Positions 26,534 through 34,122 of a DNA stretch of 64,000 nucleotides are shown here, piece by piece. Source of the stretch: Actinoplanes derwentensis (GTDB lineage Bacteria; Actinomycetota; Actinomycetes; Mycobacteriales; Micromonosporaceae); contig NZ_LT629758.1 of assembly GCF_900104725.1 (NCBI RefSeq), forward strand, positions 2,604,001 through 2,668,000, read 5' to 3'. Below the pieces are notes generated by a model. The model was not told the DNA's origin and ran no database searches. It saw nothing but the letters and a program-made list of their open reading frames with translations. Every line of letters starts with the position of its first letter. The stretch's first letter is position 1. The position numbers were made by a program, and so were the translations under genes.

Positions 26534-27370
26534 ATGAGTGCATCGCCGACCGTGGACGCGATAACCCGCTTGACCAGCGAGCTGGCCGATATTCACCGCC
26601 TCGGCGTCGCCGTCTCCGGCGGAGTGGACTCCTCGGTGCTGCTCGCCCTCGCCGCCCGTGTCCTCGGCCGCGAGCAGGTGGTGGCGCTGCTCGGGATCTC
26701 CCCCAGCCTCGCCGCCGACGAACGGGCCGGCGCCCACGCGGTCGCCCGGGACCTCGGGGTGACGGTGGTCGAGGTGACCACCCGGGAGATGGACCGGGCG
26801 GCCTACCGGGCGAACGGACCTGACCGCTGCTTCCACTGCAAGGACGAACTGTTCACGACGATCGACACCCAGGTGATGGCCGCGCATCGGCTGGACGCGG
26901 TCGCCTACGGCGAGAACGCCGACGACGCCCGCCGCCCGGACCGCCCCGGCAGCCGCGCCGCCACCGAGCACCGGGTGTTGCGGCCCCTCGCCGACCTGGG
27001 CCTGACCAAAGCCGCCGTCCGAAGCATCGCCCGTGACCTCGGCCTGGCGTGCGCCGACAAGCCGGCCGCGCCATGCCTGGCATCGCGGATCCCGCACTTC
27101 GCCGAAGTGACCCCGGCCAAACTACGGCAAGTGGAACGGGCCGAGTCGGCGCTGCACCGGCTCGGCTTCACCGACATACGCGTGCGCCACCACGGCGACG
27201 TGGCCCGCATCGAACTGCCCGATGAGGACCTGCTCCGCGCGATCTCCGAGCCGCTGCGGCACGCCGTACGACAGGCGGTGACGACCGCGGGCTTCCGGTA
27301 CGCAGCCGTCGATGTCGGCGGCATCCGATCCGGTGCCTTCACCCTAGCGCTGGTGGCCACCCATGACTGA
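26534..27370 (+). CDS. larE: LarE, sulfur insertase for nickel-pincer cofactor synthesis
   Basis: A 278-residue PP-loop ATP pyrophosphatase that adenylylates the pincer precursor and inserts sulfur to form thiocarboxylates. The PP-loop SGGVDSS is at residues 28-34, CFHCKDELF at 99-107 and PCLASRIP with Cys181 near the position of the sacrificial cysteine known in lactobacillar LarE. I chose ATG 26534, preceded by GAATGAGG, because an upstream in-frame ATG at 26423 would make the operator coding and add non-conserved residues. It overlaps larB by eight bases (ATGACTGA). Confidence 0.92.
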   Translation: MSASPTVDAITRLTSELADIHRLGVAVSGGVDSSVLLALAARVLGREQVVALLGISPSLAADERAGAHAVARDLGVTVVEVTTREMDRAAYRANGPDRCFHCKDELFTTIDTQVMAAHRLDAVAYGENADDARRPDRPGSRAATEHRVLRPLADLGLTKAAVRSIARDLGLACADKPAAPCLASRIPHFAEVTPAKLRQVERAESALHRLGFTDIRVRHHGDVARIELPDEDLLRAISEPLRHAVRQAVTTAGFRYAAVDVGGIRSGAFTLALVATHD

Positions 27371-28037
27371 GCTCACCGACGTGGCCGCAGTTGCCGATCT
27401 CGATCTGGGCCGCGCTGCCCGGCGCGGCTATCCGGAGGCCGTCTATTGCCCCGGCAAGTCCCCTGACCAGGCCGCGGTCATCGCCGCCGCCGTCCGCGAA
27501 CGCCCCGACGTGACCACCCTGTTCACCCGGGCGACCGCAGCGCACGCGGCGGCCGTGCTGGGCGAACTGCCCGAGGCGCACCACGACACCACCGCCGGTC
27601 TGCTGGCTTGGCCGCCCACCCCGCCCCTGCCGACCGGTGGACCGGTTCTGGTCGTCGCCGCCGGCACCTCCGACCTGCCGGTCGCCCGCGAAGCGCTGCT
27701 CACCGCCCGCTACCTGGGCCGCGCCGCCGACCTGATCGTCGATGTCGGGGTGGCCGGTCTGCAGCGGATCCTGGGGCAGTTGCCCGCCCTGCGCGCCGCC
27801 CACGCCGTCGTGGTCGCCGCCGGGATGGACGGCGCCCTGCCCAGCGTCGTCGCCGGCCTGGTCAGCGCACCGGTGGTCGCCGTACCGACCTCGGTCGGTT
27901 ACGGCGCCGCCTTCGGCGGGCTCGCGCCCCTGCTCGCCATGCTCAACTCCTGCGCACCCGGCGTCGCCGTCGTCAACATCGACAACGGGTACGGCGCCGG
28001 GCACCTGGCCGCTCAGATCACGGCGGTCCGGTCATGA
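27363..28037 (+). CDS. larB: LarB, pyridinium-3,5-biscarboxylic acid mononucleotide synthase
   Basis: A 224-residue protein related to AIR carboxylase (PurE) that carboxylates and hydrolyses nicotinic acid adenine dinucleotide, the first step of nickel-pincer synthesis. Motifs: GYPEAVYCPGKSPDQ, VLVVAAGTSDLPVAREA, VDVGVAGLQRIL, VVVAAGMDGALPSVVAGL and the tail AVVNIDNGYGAG. Overlaps larE by eight bases and larC by four (ATGA), so the three cofactor genes are one operon in the order E-B-C. Confidence 0.93.
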   Translation: MTELTDVAAVADLDLGRAARRGYPEAVYCPGKSPDQAAVIAAAVRERPDVTTLFTRATAAHAAAVLGELPEAHHDTTAGLLAWPPTPPLPTGGPVLVVAAGTSDLPVAREALLTARYLGRAADLIVDVGVAGLQRILGQLPALRAAHAVVVAAGMDGALPSVVAGLVSAPVVAVPTSVGYGAAFGGLAPLLAMLNSCAPGVAVVNIDNGYGAGHLAAQITAVRS

Positions 28038-29209
28038 CCCACGTGTGGATAGACGCCTCGGCCGGGATCGCCGGGGACATGTTGCTCGGCGCACTGCTCG
28101 ACGCCGGAGCCTCCCTCGACCGGGTGCAGGCGAAGGTCGACGCGGTGCTGCCCGGCGCGGTCCGGATCACCGCCACCGAGGTGCACCGGGCTGGTCTGCG
28201 CGCGTGCAAGGCCGACGTCACCGCGCTGACCACCGACCTGCCGCACCGTAGCTGGCGCGACATCCGCGGCCTGCTCGCAGCCGGATCCCCGGCCGCCGCC
28301 GTCTTCGCCACCCTGGCCGGCGCGGAGGGCGCGGTACACGGCATCGGCCCCGACCAGGTTCACTTCCACGAGGTCGGGGCGCTCGACGCGATCGCCGATG
28401 TGGTAGGCGTCTGTGCCGCGCTCGACGACCTCGGTGCCACCACCGTCTCCGCCGGGGAAGTGTCGGTCGGCTCCGGCACGGTGCGTTCCGCCCACGGCCT
28501 TCTGCCGGTTCCCGCACCCGCTGTCGCCGAACTCTCCCGGGGCTGGCGGATCCGCTCCGGCGGCACCGGCGAGTTGGCCACCCCGACCGGAATGGCGCTG
28601 CTGCGCACCCTCGCGGTGAGCTGCGAGGATCTGCCGTCGATGACGGTGTCGGCGGTCGGGGTGGGCGCCGGCAGCCGGGACACCCCCGGACGACCCAATG
28701 TGGTGCGGGTGCTCATGGGCGGGAAAAAGACGGCCACCCAGGATGCCCTGCTCCTGGAGGCCAACGTCGACGACCTGGATCCACGGCTCTGGCCAGGGGT
28801 GCTCACCGGCCTGCTGGACGCGGGCGCGGACGACGCGTGGCTGGTGCCGATCCTGATGAAGAAAGGCCGGCCCGCGCACACGTTGTCCGCGCTCTGTGCA
28901 CCCGCCGCCGTCCCCGCCGTGCAGGCCCGGATTTTCCGGGACACCAGCACCCTTGGTGTCCGAACATCCCCCCGCGCCAAGACCGCCTTGGACCGCACAG
29001 TCGTCCGGCTCGACGTGGCCGGCCACCCTGTCGCCATGAAGATCGGCCTCGACGGTGGGGCGATCGTGCAGGTGACGCCCGAGTTCGAGGACGTGGCAGC
29101 ACTGGCCCGTGCCCTCGGAATAGCGGAAAGTGAGGCCCTGTCCCGCGCCGCGCACGGGGCCTTATCTGCGGGCATGATCGTCGGCGAGCCCGTACAGCCC
29201 GATGGCTAG
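28034..29209 (+). CDS. larC: LarC, nickel insertion protein (cyclometallase), single uninterrupted frame
   Basis: A 391-residue CTP-dependent enzyme that inserts nickel into the pincer nucleotide. Motifs: IDASAGIAGDMLLGALLDAGA at the N-terminus, VHFHEVGALDAIADVVG, ELATPTGMALL, and in the C-terminal half LLEANVDDLDPRLWP and DAWLVPILMKKGRPAHTL. In Lactiplantibacillus plantarum the gene is read through a programmed frameshift (larC1/larC2); here it is one frame. ATG 28034 overlaps larB. The longer frame starting at 27608 lies inside larB and is not conserved. Confidence 0.93.
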   Translation: MTHVWIDASAGIAGDMLLGALLDAGASLDRVQAKVDAVLPGAVRITATEVHRAGLRACKADVTALTTDLPHRSWRDIRGLLAAGSPAAAVFATLAGAEGAVHGIGPDQVHFHEVGALDAIADVVGVCAALDDLGATTVSAGEVSVGSGTVRSAHGLLPVPAPAVAELSRGWRIRSGGTGELATPTGMALLRTLAVSCEDLPSMTVSAVGVGAGSRDTPGRPNVVRVLMGGKKTATQDALLLEANVDDLDPRLWPGVLTGLLDAGADDAWLVPILMKKGRPAHTLSALCAPAAVPAVQARIFRDTSTLGVRTSPRAKTALDRTVVRLDVAGHPVAMKIGLDGGAIVQVTPEFEDVAALARALGIAESEALSRAAHGALSAGMIVGEPVQPDG

Positions 29210-29404
29210 ACGCCACAGGTGGCAGCCGTTGCTACTCGCCGTGCATAAGTGCCCATGGGCCATAGTCGAAACCCCTGCGCACCAGCGCCGAGACCTGCAC
29301 GGGGTACTCGAGGCCTGTCTAGAACTCGTGCAGTCCCGTAGTCCGCCAAACCGGCCTGCACAGCAGCAACATGAAGGGCGTCATCCCTGCAAGACGACGC
29401 GTCG
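29210..29404. other. intergenic region after larC
   Basis: 195 bp with no supported gene. It contains the perfect palindrome GACGACGCGTCGTC (29393-29406) at the end of the LPXTG remnant, too short in loop to be a normal terminator. Confidence 0.35.
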
Positions 29405-29770
29405 TCAGTTGATGCGGATGCATATGCAGCGGTTCCGCATGCGGTAAGTGAGTAGGAGCAGAGCGCATCCGATCACGATCAGAGCGATCCCGGCCAGGGC
29501 GATCGATAGGGATGGACGACCGGTCACCGGCAAGTCCCCGTCGCCACGGGTGGGTGAATCGCTCGGCGAAGCGGACACCGATGGCGATGGGGACGGGGAG
29601 GGGGACGGGTGGGCCAGCGGCGGGGACCACCACCGTGGAAGCGGCCGTGGCTTGGACTGGTGGGGCCTCAGGCTGGATGAGGTGGCCGACGACGTGGGCC
29701 TTGTAGGTCCGGTGGCCGCGGACGATCTCGTCGGCGGTGAGGTGGTAGGTGGCGGAGGCGCAGTGAACGG
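29405..29770 (-). pseudogene. C-terminal remnant of a sortase-anchored surface protein (LPVTG)
   Basis: The leftward frame ends with a complete cell-wall sorting signal: a Pro/Ser linker (PSPSPSPSVSASPSDSP), LPVTG at 29519-29533, the hydrophobic IALAGIALIVIGCALLLL and the basic tail TYRMRNR. Further upstream a different frame reads ASATYHLTADEIVRGHRTYKAH, which looks more protein-like, so a frameshift near 29610-29640 is likely. No start exists: the 5' part is replaced by the opposite-strand AraC-type gene from 29763. I read it as a truncated, dead gene. Confidence 0.55.
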
Positions 29771-30134
29771 CCATCCGGCGGTCGTCCGGGCCATGCGCCT
29801 GATGGAGGCGGCGCCCGACCGGCCCTGGACACTCAACGATCTGGCGGCCGAACCCCACCTGGCCCGGGGGCATCTCTTCCGCCTCTGCAAGGCGGTCACC
29901 GGCCTGCCGCCGATCACCTACCTGTTGCGCCTGCGCGTCGAGCTGGCCACGTCATTGCTGCTGTACACCGACCAGTCGGTGAGCCAGATCGGCGAGTCGG
30001 TCGGCTGGCCGGACGCGAACTACTTCGCGCGCCGTTTCAAGGCGCACTACAGGCTCAGCGCCTCCACGTACCGCACCCGTTTCACTCACAACACCGCACT
30101 CCTGCGCGCGGGGAGCCCTCAGCCCGGCGGCTGA
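29763..30134 (+). CDS. short AraC-type DNA-binding protein (possible truncated regulator)
   Basis: About 123 residues consisting almost only of the AraC/XylS double helix-turn-helix: AVVRAMRLMEAAPDRPWTL, LAAEPHLARGHLFRLCKAVTG and the second recognition unit VSQIGESVGWPDANYFARRFKAHY. Typical AraC regulators carry a 150-200 residue effector domain first; here it is absent, and the upstream DNA belongs to an antisense surface-protein remnant. GTG 29763 has GGAGG at a four-base distance, so the short form could be expressed. It may be a SoxS/MarA-like minimal protein or a fragment of a broken gene. Confidence 0.6.
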   Translation: MNGHPAVVRAMRLMEAAPDRPWTLNDLAAEPHLARGHLFRLCKAVTGLPPITYLLRLRVELATSLLLYTDQSVSQIGESVGWPDANYFARRFKAHYRLSASTYRTRFTHNTALLRAGSPQPGG

Positions 30135-30141
30135 GGGCTCC
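30112..30141. terminator. bidirectional terminator hairpin
   Basis: GGAGCCCTCAGCC (30112-30124) and GGCTGAGGGCTCC (30129-30141) form a perfect 13-bp stem with a four-base loop. The stem covers the end of the AraC-type gene and abuts the end of the convergent cyclase-family gene. Confidence 0.8.
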
Positions 30142-30144
30142 GGG

Positions 30145-31107
30145 TCATTTGACGGCGATCGGGTTCACCGGGCTGCCCACCGCCCCGGTGATCGGCAGCG
30201 GCGCCGCCGTCAGCCAGAACTCGTAGACCCCGTCGGCCGCGCAGTCTTCCGCGAGCGCGTCCAGGTCCCACATCTCGCCCAGGAACAGGCCGATGTGCGG
30301 GATCGCGACCTGGTGCAGCGGCTGGAACGCATCGTCGAACTCGTTCGGCCGCACCTCGAAACCCCAGGTGTCGGTAGCGATCGCGGCGATCTCGGTACGG
30401 TGCAGCCAGTCCGCCGTGGTGAACGACAACCCGGGCGCTGGTCCGCCGGCGTAGTCGCCCCATCCCTGTCGGCGGACCCGGGCGAGCTGCCCCGTGCGTA
30501 CCAGAACGATGTCGCCGCAACCCACCGCGGACGTCGCGCCCTGCAACGACATCGTCTCGCGCAGATGGTCCTCCGTGATGGCGAAGCCATCCGGCAACTC
30601 CCCCGAGCCCAGCGCACGGCCGACGTCCAGCAGCACACCCCGGCCCGCGATGACCGAAGCCACCGTCTCGATGCCGGTGACCGCGTCACCGAGGCTGGTC
30701 ACCACTTCTCCCGCGGGCCGCCCGTTCCAGGCGACACCGTGGTCGAAGATGTGACCGAGTCCGTCCCACTGGGTCGAGCACTGCAACGGCATGGCGATGA
30801 CGTCGTCGGCGCCGCCGATGCCGTGCGGGAAACCCTGGATTCCGGCGGCAGCGTCGGTGCCGGTGTCGAGCATGGTGTGCACCGGGTTGGTGCGCCGGCG
30901 CCAGCCCTTCTGCGGCCCGTCGGCGTCGAACGACTGTGACAGCGAGAACGAAACCCCGCGCCGCACCAGCGATGCGCCCTGTCTACGCTTGTCCGGGGTC
31001 AGGAAATTCATGGTTCCCTGTACGTCGTCAGCGCCCCACCGCCCCCAGTTGGAGCAGCGTTTCGCGGCCGCCGCGATCGCGCCCTCCGGATCGGTCCGGT
31101 CGATCAA
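30145..31107 (-). CDS. cyclase-family (kynurenine formamidase-like) hydrolase
   Basis: A 320-residue protein of the cyclase superfamily, metal-dependent hydrolases of amides, lactones or ring compounds. Typical features are NWGRWGADDVQGTMNFLTP at the start, the metal-binding region STQWDGLGHIFDHGVAWNG and VLLDVGRALGSGE. It starts with TTG at 31107, overlapping the alpha/beta hydrolase stop (TTGA), with AAGGAG six bases before. It is the last gene of the FAD monooxygenase-dioxygenase operon and may act on a ring-cleavage intermediate. The exact reaction is unknown. Confidence 0.85.
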   Translation of the reverse strand: MIDRTDPEGAIAAAAKRCSNWGRWGADDVQGTMNFLTPDKRRQGASLVRRGVSFSLSQSFDADGPQKGWRRRTNPVHTMLDTGTDAAAGIQGFPHGIGGADDVIAMPLQCSTQWDGLGHIFDHGVAWNGRPAGEVVTSLGDAVTGIETVASVIAGRGVLLDVGRALGSGELPDGFAITEDHLRETMSLQGATSAVGCGDIVLVRTGQLARVRRQGWGDYAGGPAPGLSFTTADWLHRTEIAAIATDTWGFEVRPNEFDDAFQPLHQVAIPHIGLFLGEMWDLDALAEDCAADGVYEFWLTAAPLPITGAVGSPVNPIAVK

Positions 31108-32246
31108 GCGAACTCCTTGGCGATCCAGTCGGCGATGTAGCTCTGCACGTGGGCGAGGTGATCGAGCCCGATGTGCTCGGCACCGCCCTCGGCAGGGGTG
31201 AAGATCCGCAGCTCACGGTTCGGGGAGTTGACCGCCTGCTCGTACGAGCGGTGTGCGTACTGCAACGGGATCTGCCGGTCGTTCTCGCCGTGGCAGATCA
31301 GGAACGGCACGGTGATCTGCTCGACCACACCGTCGAGGTTGACCGCCTCGGCCTTCTTGATGAACGTGTCCAGGTCGTCCTCACCCCACACCCAGAGCAC
31401 GTGGTCCCAGTAGTGCGGAACCGGGTTCTCACCCTCACGCTCCAGCCGCCGTTTCTGCACCGCGCCCCAGTCGTGGTTGGCACCCCACGCCACGGCCAGC
31501 GCGAGCCTCTTCTCGAACGCCGCCGCCCGGGGCGCGTAGTAGCCGCCGAGCGACCACCCGGCCAGCCCGATCTTCCCGGCCACCACGTCGTCCCGGGTGA
31601 GCAGGTAGTCGACGCACGCCGCCGCCCAGTCCTCGGTCTCGACGCGGGACGTCAGCCCCAGGAAACGCAGCGCCTCACCACTACCGGGGCAGTCGACCAT
31701 GAGCGTGTGGATGCCCCGCGCCGCCATCTCGTGGGCGAACCCGGCGGCGTACATGTGTTCCTTGGTCGAGTCGAGCCCGTTCCACAGGATGATCACCGGG
31801 GCGGGCCCGTCGACGGCGGCCTTCGTGAAGTAGGCCGGAAGAAGCGATCCCTCGAACGGGATCGACACCCGAGTGGTCGCCGGGTCGATCAGGTCGAAGA
31901 CTTTCTGCTGCAGGTCGAGGAGCCGCTGGTAGAACGCCTTGCGGTCGGGCGACTTGGCGCTCTGCATCCGCTCGGCCTGCGCCAGGTAGTTGGTGGCCCG
32001 CTGGTATTTCTGCCCGGCGGTCCGCGTGTTGCCGGCGGCCTCGTCGGCCGCCGCCTGCGTCGCCAGGTCCTCCGCGACGGCGGCCCAGGCCGCCATGAAC
32101 TCAGCTGTGCCGACGTCCGAGCCCTGCGCGGCCAGCTCTTTGATCGGACGGCAGGCGCGGTCCACCTCGTCGATCAAGCCGCCACTGTTCAGGGTGGCGA
32201 CGACGCTCAGGTTCCAGACGTAGTTGCCGGGAAAGTACTCGAACAT
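31104..32246 (-). CDS. alpha/beta hydrolase, 2,6-dihydroxypseudooxynicotine hydrolase-like
   Basis: A 380-residue serine hydrolase with a helical N-terminal domain (about 1-130) and an alpha/beta core. The nucleophile elbow is GLAGWSLGGYYAPRAA, and the acid/His region is FLICHGENDRQIP with EHIGLDHLAH. The layout resembles the C-C bond hydrolase of nicotine degradation and other FrsA-like enzymes, suggesting cleavage of a beta-diketone or acyl side chain from an aromatic catabolite. It starts with ATG immediately after the FAH stop. Substrate unknown. Confidence 0.83.
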   Translation of the reverse strand: MFEYFPGNYVWNLSVVATLNSGGLIDEVDRACRPIKELAAQGSDVGTAEFMAAWAAVAEDLATQAAADEAAGNTRTAGQKYQRATNYLAQAERMQSAKSPDRKAFYQRLLDLQQKVFDLIDPATTRVSIPFEGSLLPAYFTKAAVDGPAPVIILWNGLDSTKEHMYAAGFAHEMAARGIHTLMVDCPGSGEALRFLGLTSRVETEDWAAACVDYLLTRDDVVAGKIGLAGWSLGGYYAPRAAAFEKRLALAVAWGANHDWGAVQKRRLEREGENPVPHYWDHVLWVWGEDDLDTFIKKAEAVNLDGVVEQITVPFLICHGENDRQIPLQYAHRSYEQAVNSPNRELRIFTPAEGGAEHIGLDHLAHVQSYIADWIAKEFA

Positions 32247-33167
32247 TCAGTGCTGCCTCTCTGCCCTTGCTTGTGCCTGGTCGCGACGGCGCACAGGCGG
32301 AAGGTCACCGGTCTGCGGACCGGTGACGACACGATTGGTCAGGCTGCCGATACCGTCGACGGTCAGGGTGACCACGTCGCCGTCACGCAGCGGCGGCGGA
32401 TCCTGTTTCCCGTTGCGGCCCCAGAGTTCGGCCAGGCAGCCACCGTTGCCGACGGTCCCGGAGCCGAGCACGTCACCGGCCATCACCCGGCTGTCGCGGG
32501 CCGCATAGGCGATCAGGGTCTCGAAGGTCCAGCCCATGTTGCTCAGCAGGTCGCGCCCCACCTCGACGCCGTTCACCTGGGCCGTGCACCAAAGATCCAG
32601 AAAACCTTCTTCGTGGTACGGATCAAGCTCGTCGGCCGTCACGATCCACGGGCCCAGAGTGCTCGCGAAGTCCTTGCCCTTGGCCGGCCCCAGGCTCACC
32701 TGCATCTCACGTCTCTGCAGGTCACGGGCCGACCAGTCGTTGAGGATCGTATATCCGAAGATGCTCTGCTCAGGACCCGCGATCACGGCGACCTCGAGTT
32801 CGAAATCACGGTCCACCGACCTGGCGGGGAACGGGATGTCGTCGTCCGGGCCGTAGACGCGGTGCGGATTGGTGAAGTAGAAGGTCGGCGCGTCGTACCA
32901 CGCCTCCGGCACACCGCTGGAACCGTCGATGCTGCGCCGAACCCCTTCGACGTGCTCCTCGAACGCGACGAAATCGCGCAGCGTCCGAGGCTGCAAGGGG
33001 GCCATGAGCTTCACGTCATCGAGAGGTACGGGTCCGGCTGTGCGCTGTTCCGCCGAGCCGTCGATGATCTCCAGCATCCCGGGATCGCCCTCGAACGGCA
33101 GCACGTGATCGCCCTCGACGACACCCGTCCGGACCCGGCCGTCGTGCCGGAAACGCGCCAGCCTCAT
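32247..33167 (-). CDS. fumarylacetoacetate hydrolase-family protein
   Basis: A 306-residue FAH-superfamily enzyme. An N-terminal domain begins MRLARFRHDGRVRTGVVEGD. The catalytic core has RDFVAFEEHVE, YFTNPHRVYGPDDDIPFP, the metal ligands in DFELEVAVI and TILNDWSARDLQRREM, and GPAKGKDFASTLGPW. Members hydrolyse or decarboxylate acylpyruvates and 2-oxo-hydroxy-dienoates formed after ring cleavage, which fits the adjacent extradiol dioxygenase. ATG 33167 overlaps the dioxygenase stop (ATGA). Confidence 0.9.
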   Translation of the reverse strand: MRLARFRHDGRVRTGVVEGDHVLPFEGDPGMLEIIDGSAEQRTAGPVPLDDVKLMAPLQPRTLRDFVAFEEHVEGVRRSIDGSSGVPEAWYDAPTFYFTNPHRVYGPDDDIPFPARSVDRDFELEVAVIAGPEQSIFGYTILNDWSARDLQRREMQVSLGPAKGKDFASTLGPWIVTADELDPYHEEGFLDLWCTAQVNGVEVGRDLLSNMGWTFETLIAYAARDSRVMAGDVLGSGTVGNGGCLAELWGRNGKQDPPPLRDGDVVTLTVDGIGSLTNRVVTGPQTGDLPPVRRRDQAQARAERQH

Positions 33168-34105
33168 ACCGGCGGCGCCACGAAAACACCACGGTCGACG
33201 TCGTTGAAGGACTGTTTGGCGACGAACTCGCTCATCGGGTTCGCCGTACCCCACTGGTCGGTGACCGTCGGGTCGGAGAAGTCGTAGAGGTGCGGGTGCC
33301 AGGTGTCCTCGTCGAGTTCCTCCAGCTCGGTGGTGTACTCGACGGTGTTGCCGTGCGGGTCGAGGAAATAGCTGAAGGTGTTGTTGCCGGCCATGTGGCG
33401 GCCCGGTCCCCACACCTTCTCGACGCCGCCGCGCAGCAGCCGGCCGGTGCCGCGCATGTACTCGTCGATGCCGCGCATCTCGAACGACGCGTGGTGCAAC
33501 GACACGTGCGGGCCGCGGGCGATCGCCAGGCTGTGGTGCCAGCGGTTGGTCCGCAGGAACCACATCACCTCTCCCATGTGCGGGGAGTGCAGGGTGTCGG
33601 AGAGCGCGAAGTGCAGGTGCCGCTGGTAGAAGGCGACGGTCGCCTCCGGGTTCGGCGAGTTGATCACCACGTGCGAGAGTTTGACCGGGACCGACTCGCC
33701 CTCTTCCAGCTTGCGGTGCTGCCGGACCCGCACGTCGGAGGAGATCTCGACGGTACGGCCGTCGCAGTCGAAGAACCGGAAGCCGTAGCCTCCGCCCGGG
33801 GTGAGCAGGCGGCCCGGCTCGCAGACCAGCTTCACGCCGGCGCGGCCGAGACGCTCGGCGAGCGCGTTCACGTCGGCCTCGTTCGCGGCGCCGAACGCGA
33901 TCAGGTCGAGCCGCTTCTCGGCGGCTGCACGAAGCCGTACCGAGTACTGCTCGGGTGAGCCGGCCGCGGCCAGGAACGCAAGGCCGTCGTCGGTCGTCTC
34001 GGCGTCCAGGCCCCACATGCTCGTGTAGAACTCGAGCTGCTTGTCGTAGTCGGGCACGGCCAGGTCGACGTGCCGCAGGTGGGTGACGAGTCGTTCGTCG
34101 TTCAT
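33164..34105 (-). CDS. extradiol ring-cleavage dioxygenase (two-domain VOC family)
   Basis: A 313-residue catechol 2,3-dioxygenase-like enzyme with two vicinal-oxygen-chelate modules. The first begins LRHVDLAVPDYDKQLEFY. The second, catalytic module carries the three probable Fe(II)/Mn(II) ligands: His in KLSHVVINSP, His in VSLHHASFEM and Glu in GNTVEYTTE. It should open a dihydroxylated ring made by the preceding FAD monooxygenase. Two tandem ATGs are present; 34105 gives the better spacing to AAGGGG. Frames upstream of 34108 fall in the monooxygenase gene. Confidence 0.9.
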   Translation of the reverse strand: MNDERLVTHLRHVDLAVPDYDKQLEFYTSMWGLDAETTDDGLAFLAAAGSPEQYSVRLRAAAEKRLDLIAFGAANEADVNALAERLGRAGVKLVCEPGRLLTPGGGYGFRFFDCDGRTVEISSDVRVRQHRKLEEGESVPVKLSHVVINSPNPEATVAFYQRHLHFALSDTLHSPHMGEVMWFLRTNRWHHSLAIARGPHVSLHHASFEMRGIDEYMRGTGRLLRGGVEKVWGPGRHMAGNNTFSYFLDPHGNTVEYTTELEELDEDTWHPHLYDFSDPTVTDQWGTANPMSEFVAKQSFNDVDRGVFVAPPV

Positions 34106-34122
34106 CATTCCCCTTGTGAAGA

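Noticed and set aside
27608..28033. N-terminal extension of LarC back to 27608
   Set aside because: The extension is inside larB in another frame and rich in Arg/Pro; LarC homology begins at ATG 28034, which overlaps the larB stop as in other operons.
29217..29232. TGGCAGCCGTTGCTAC as a third copy of the uronate/Lar operator
   Set aside because: It is one base short between half-sites, has lost the right half, and lies downstream of larC where no promoter is needed.
30936..33287. A 783-codon open frame on the plus strand
   Set aside because: It lies antisense to the well-supported cyclase, alpha/beta hydrolase and FAH genes; its composition is the Arg/Gly/Val-rich pattern of high-GC antisense frames.
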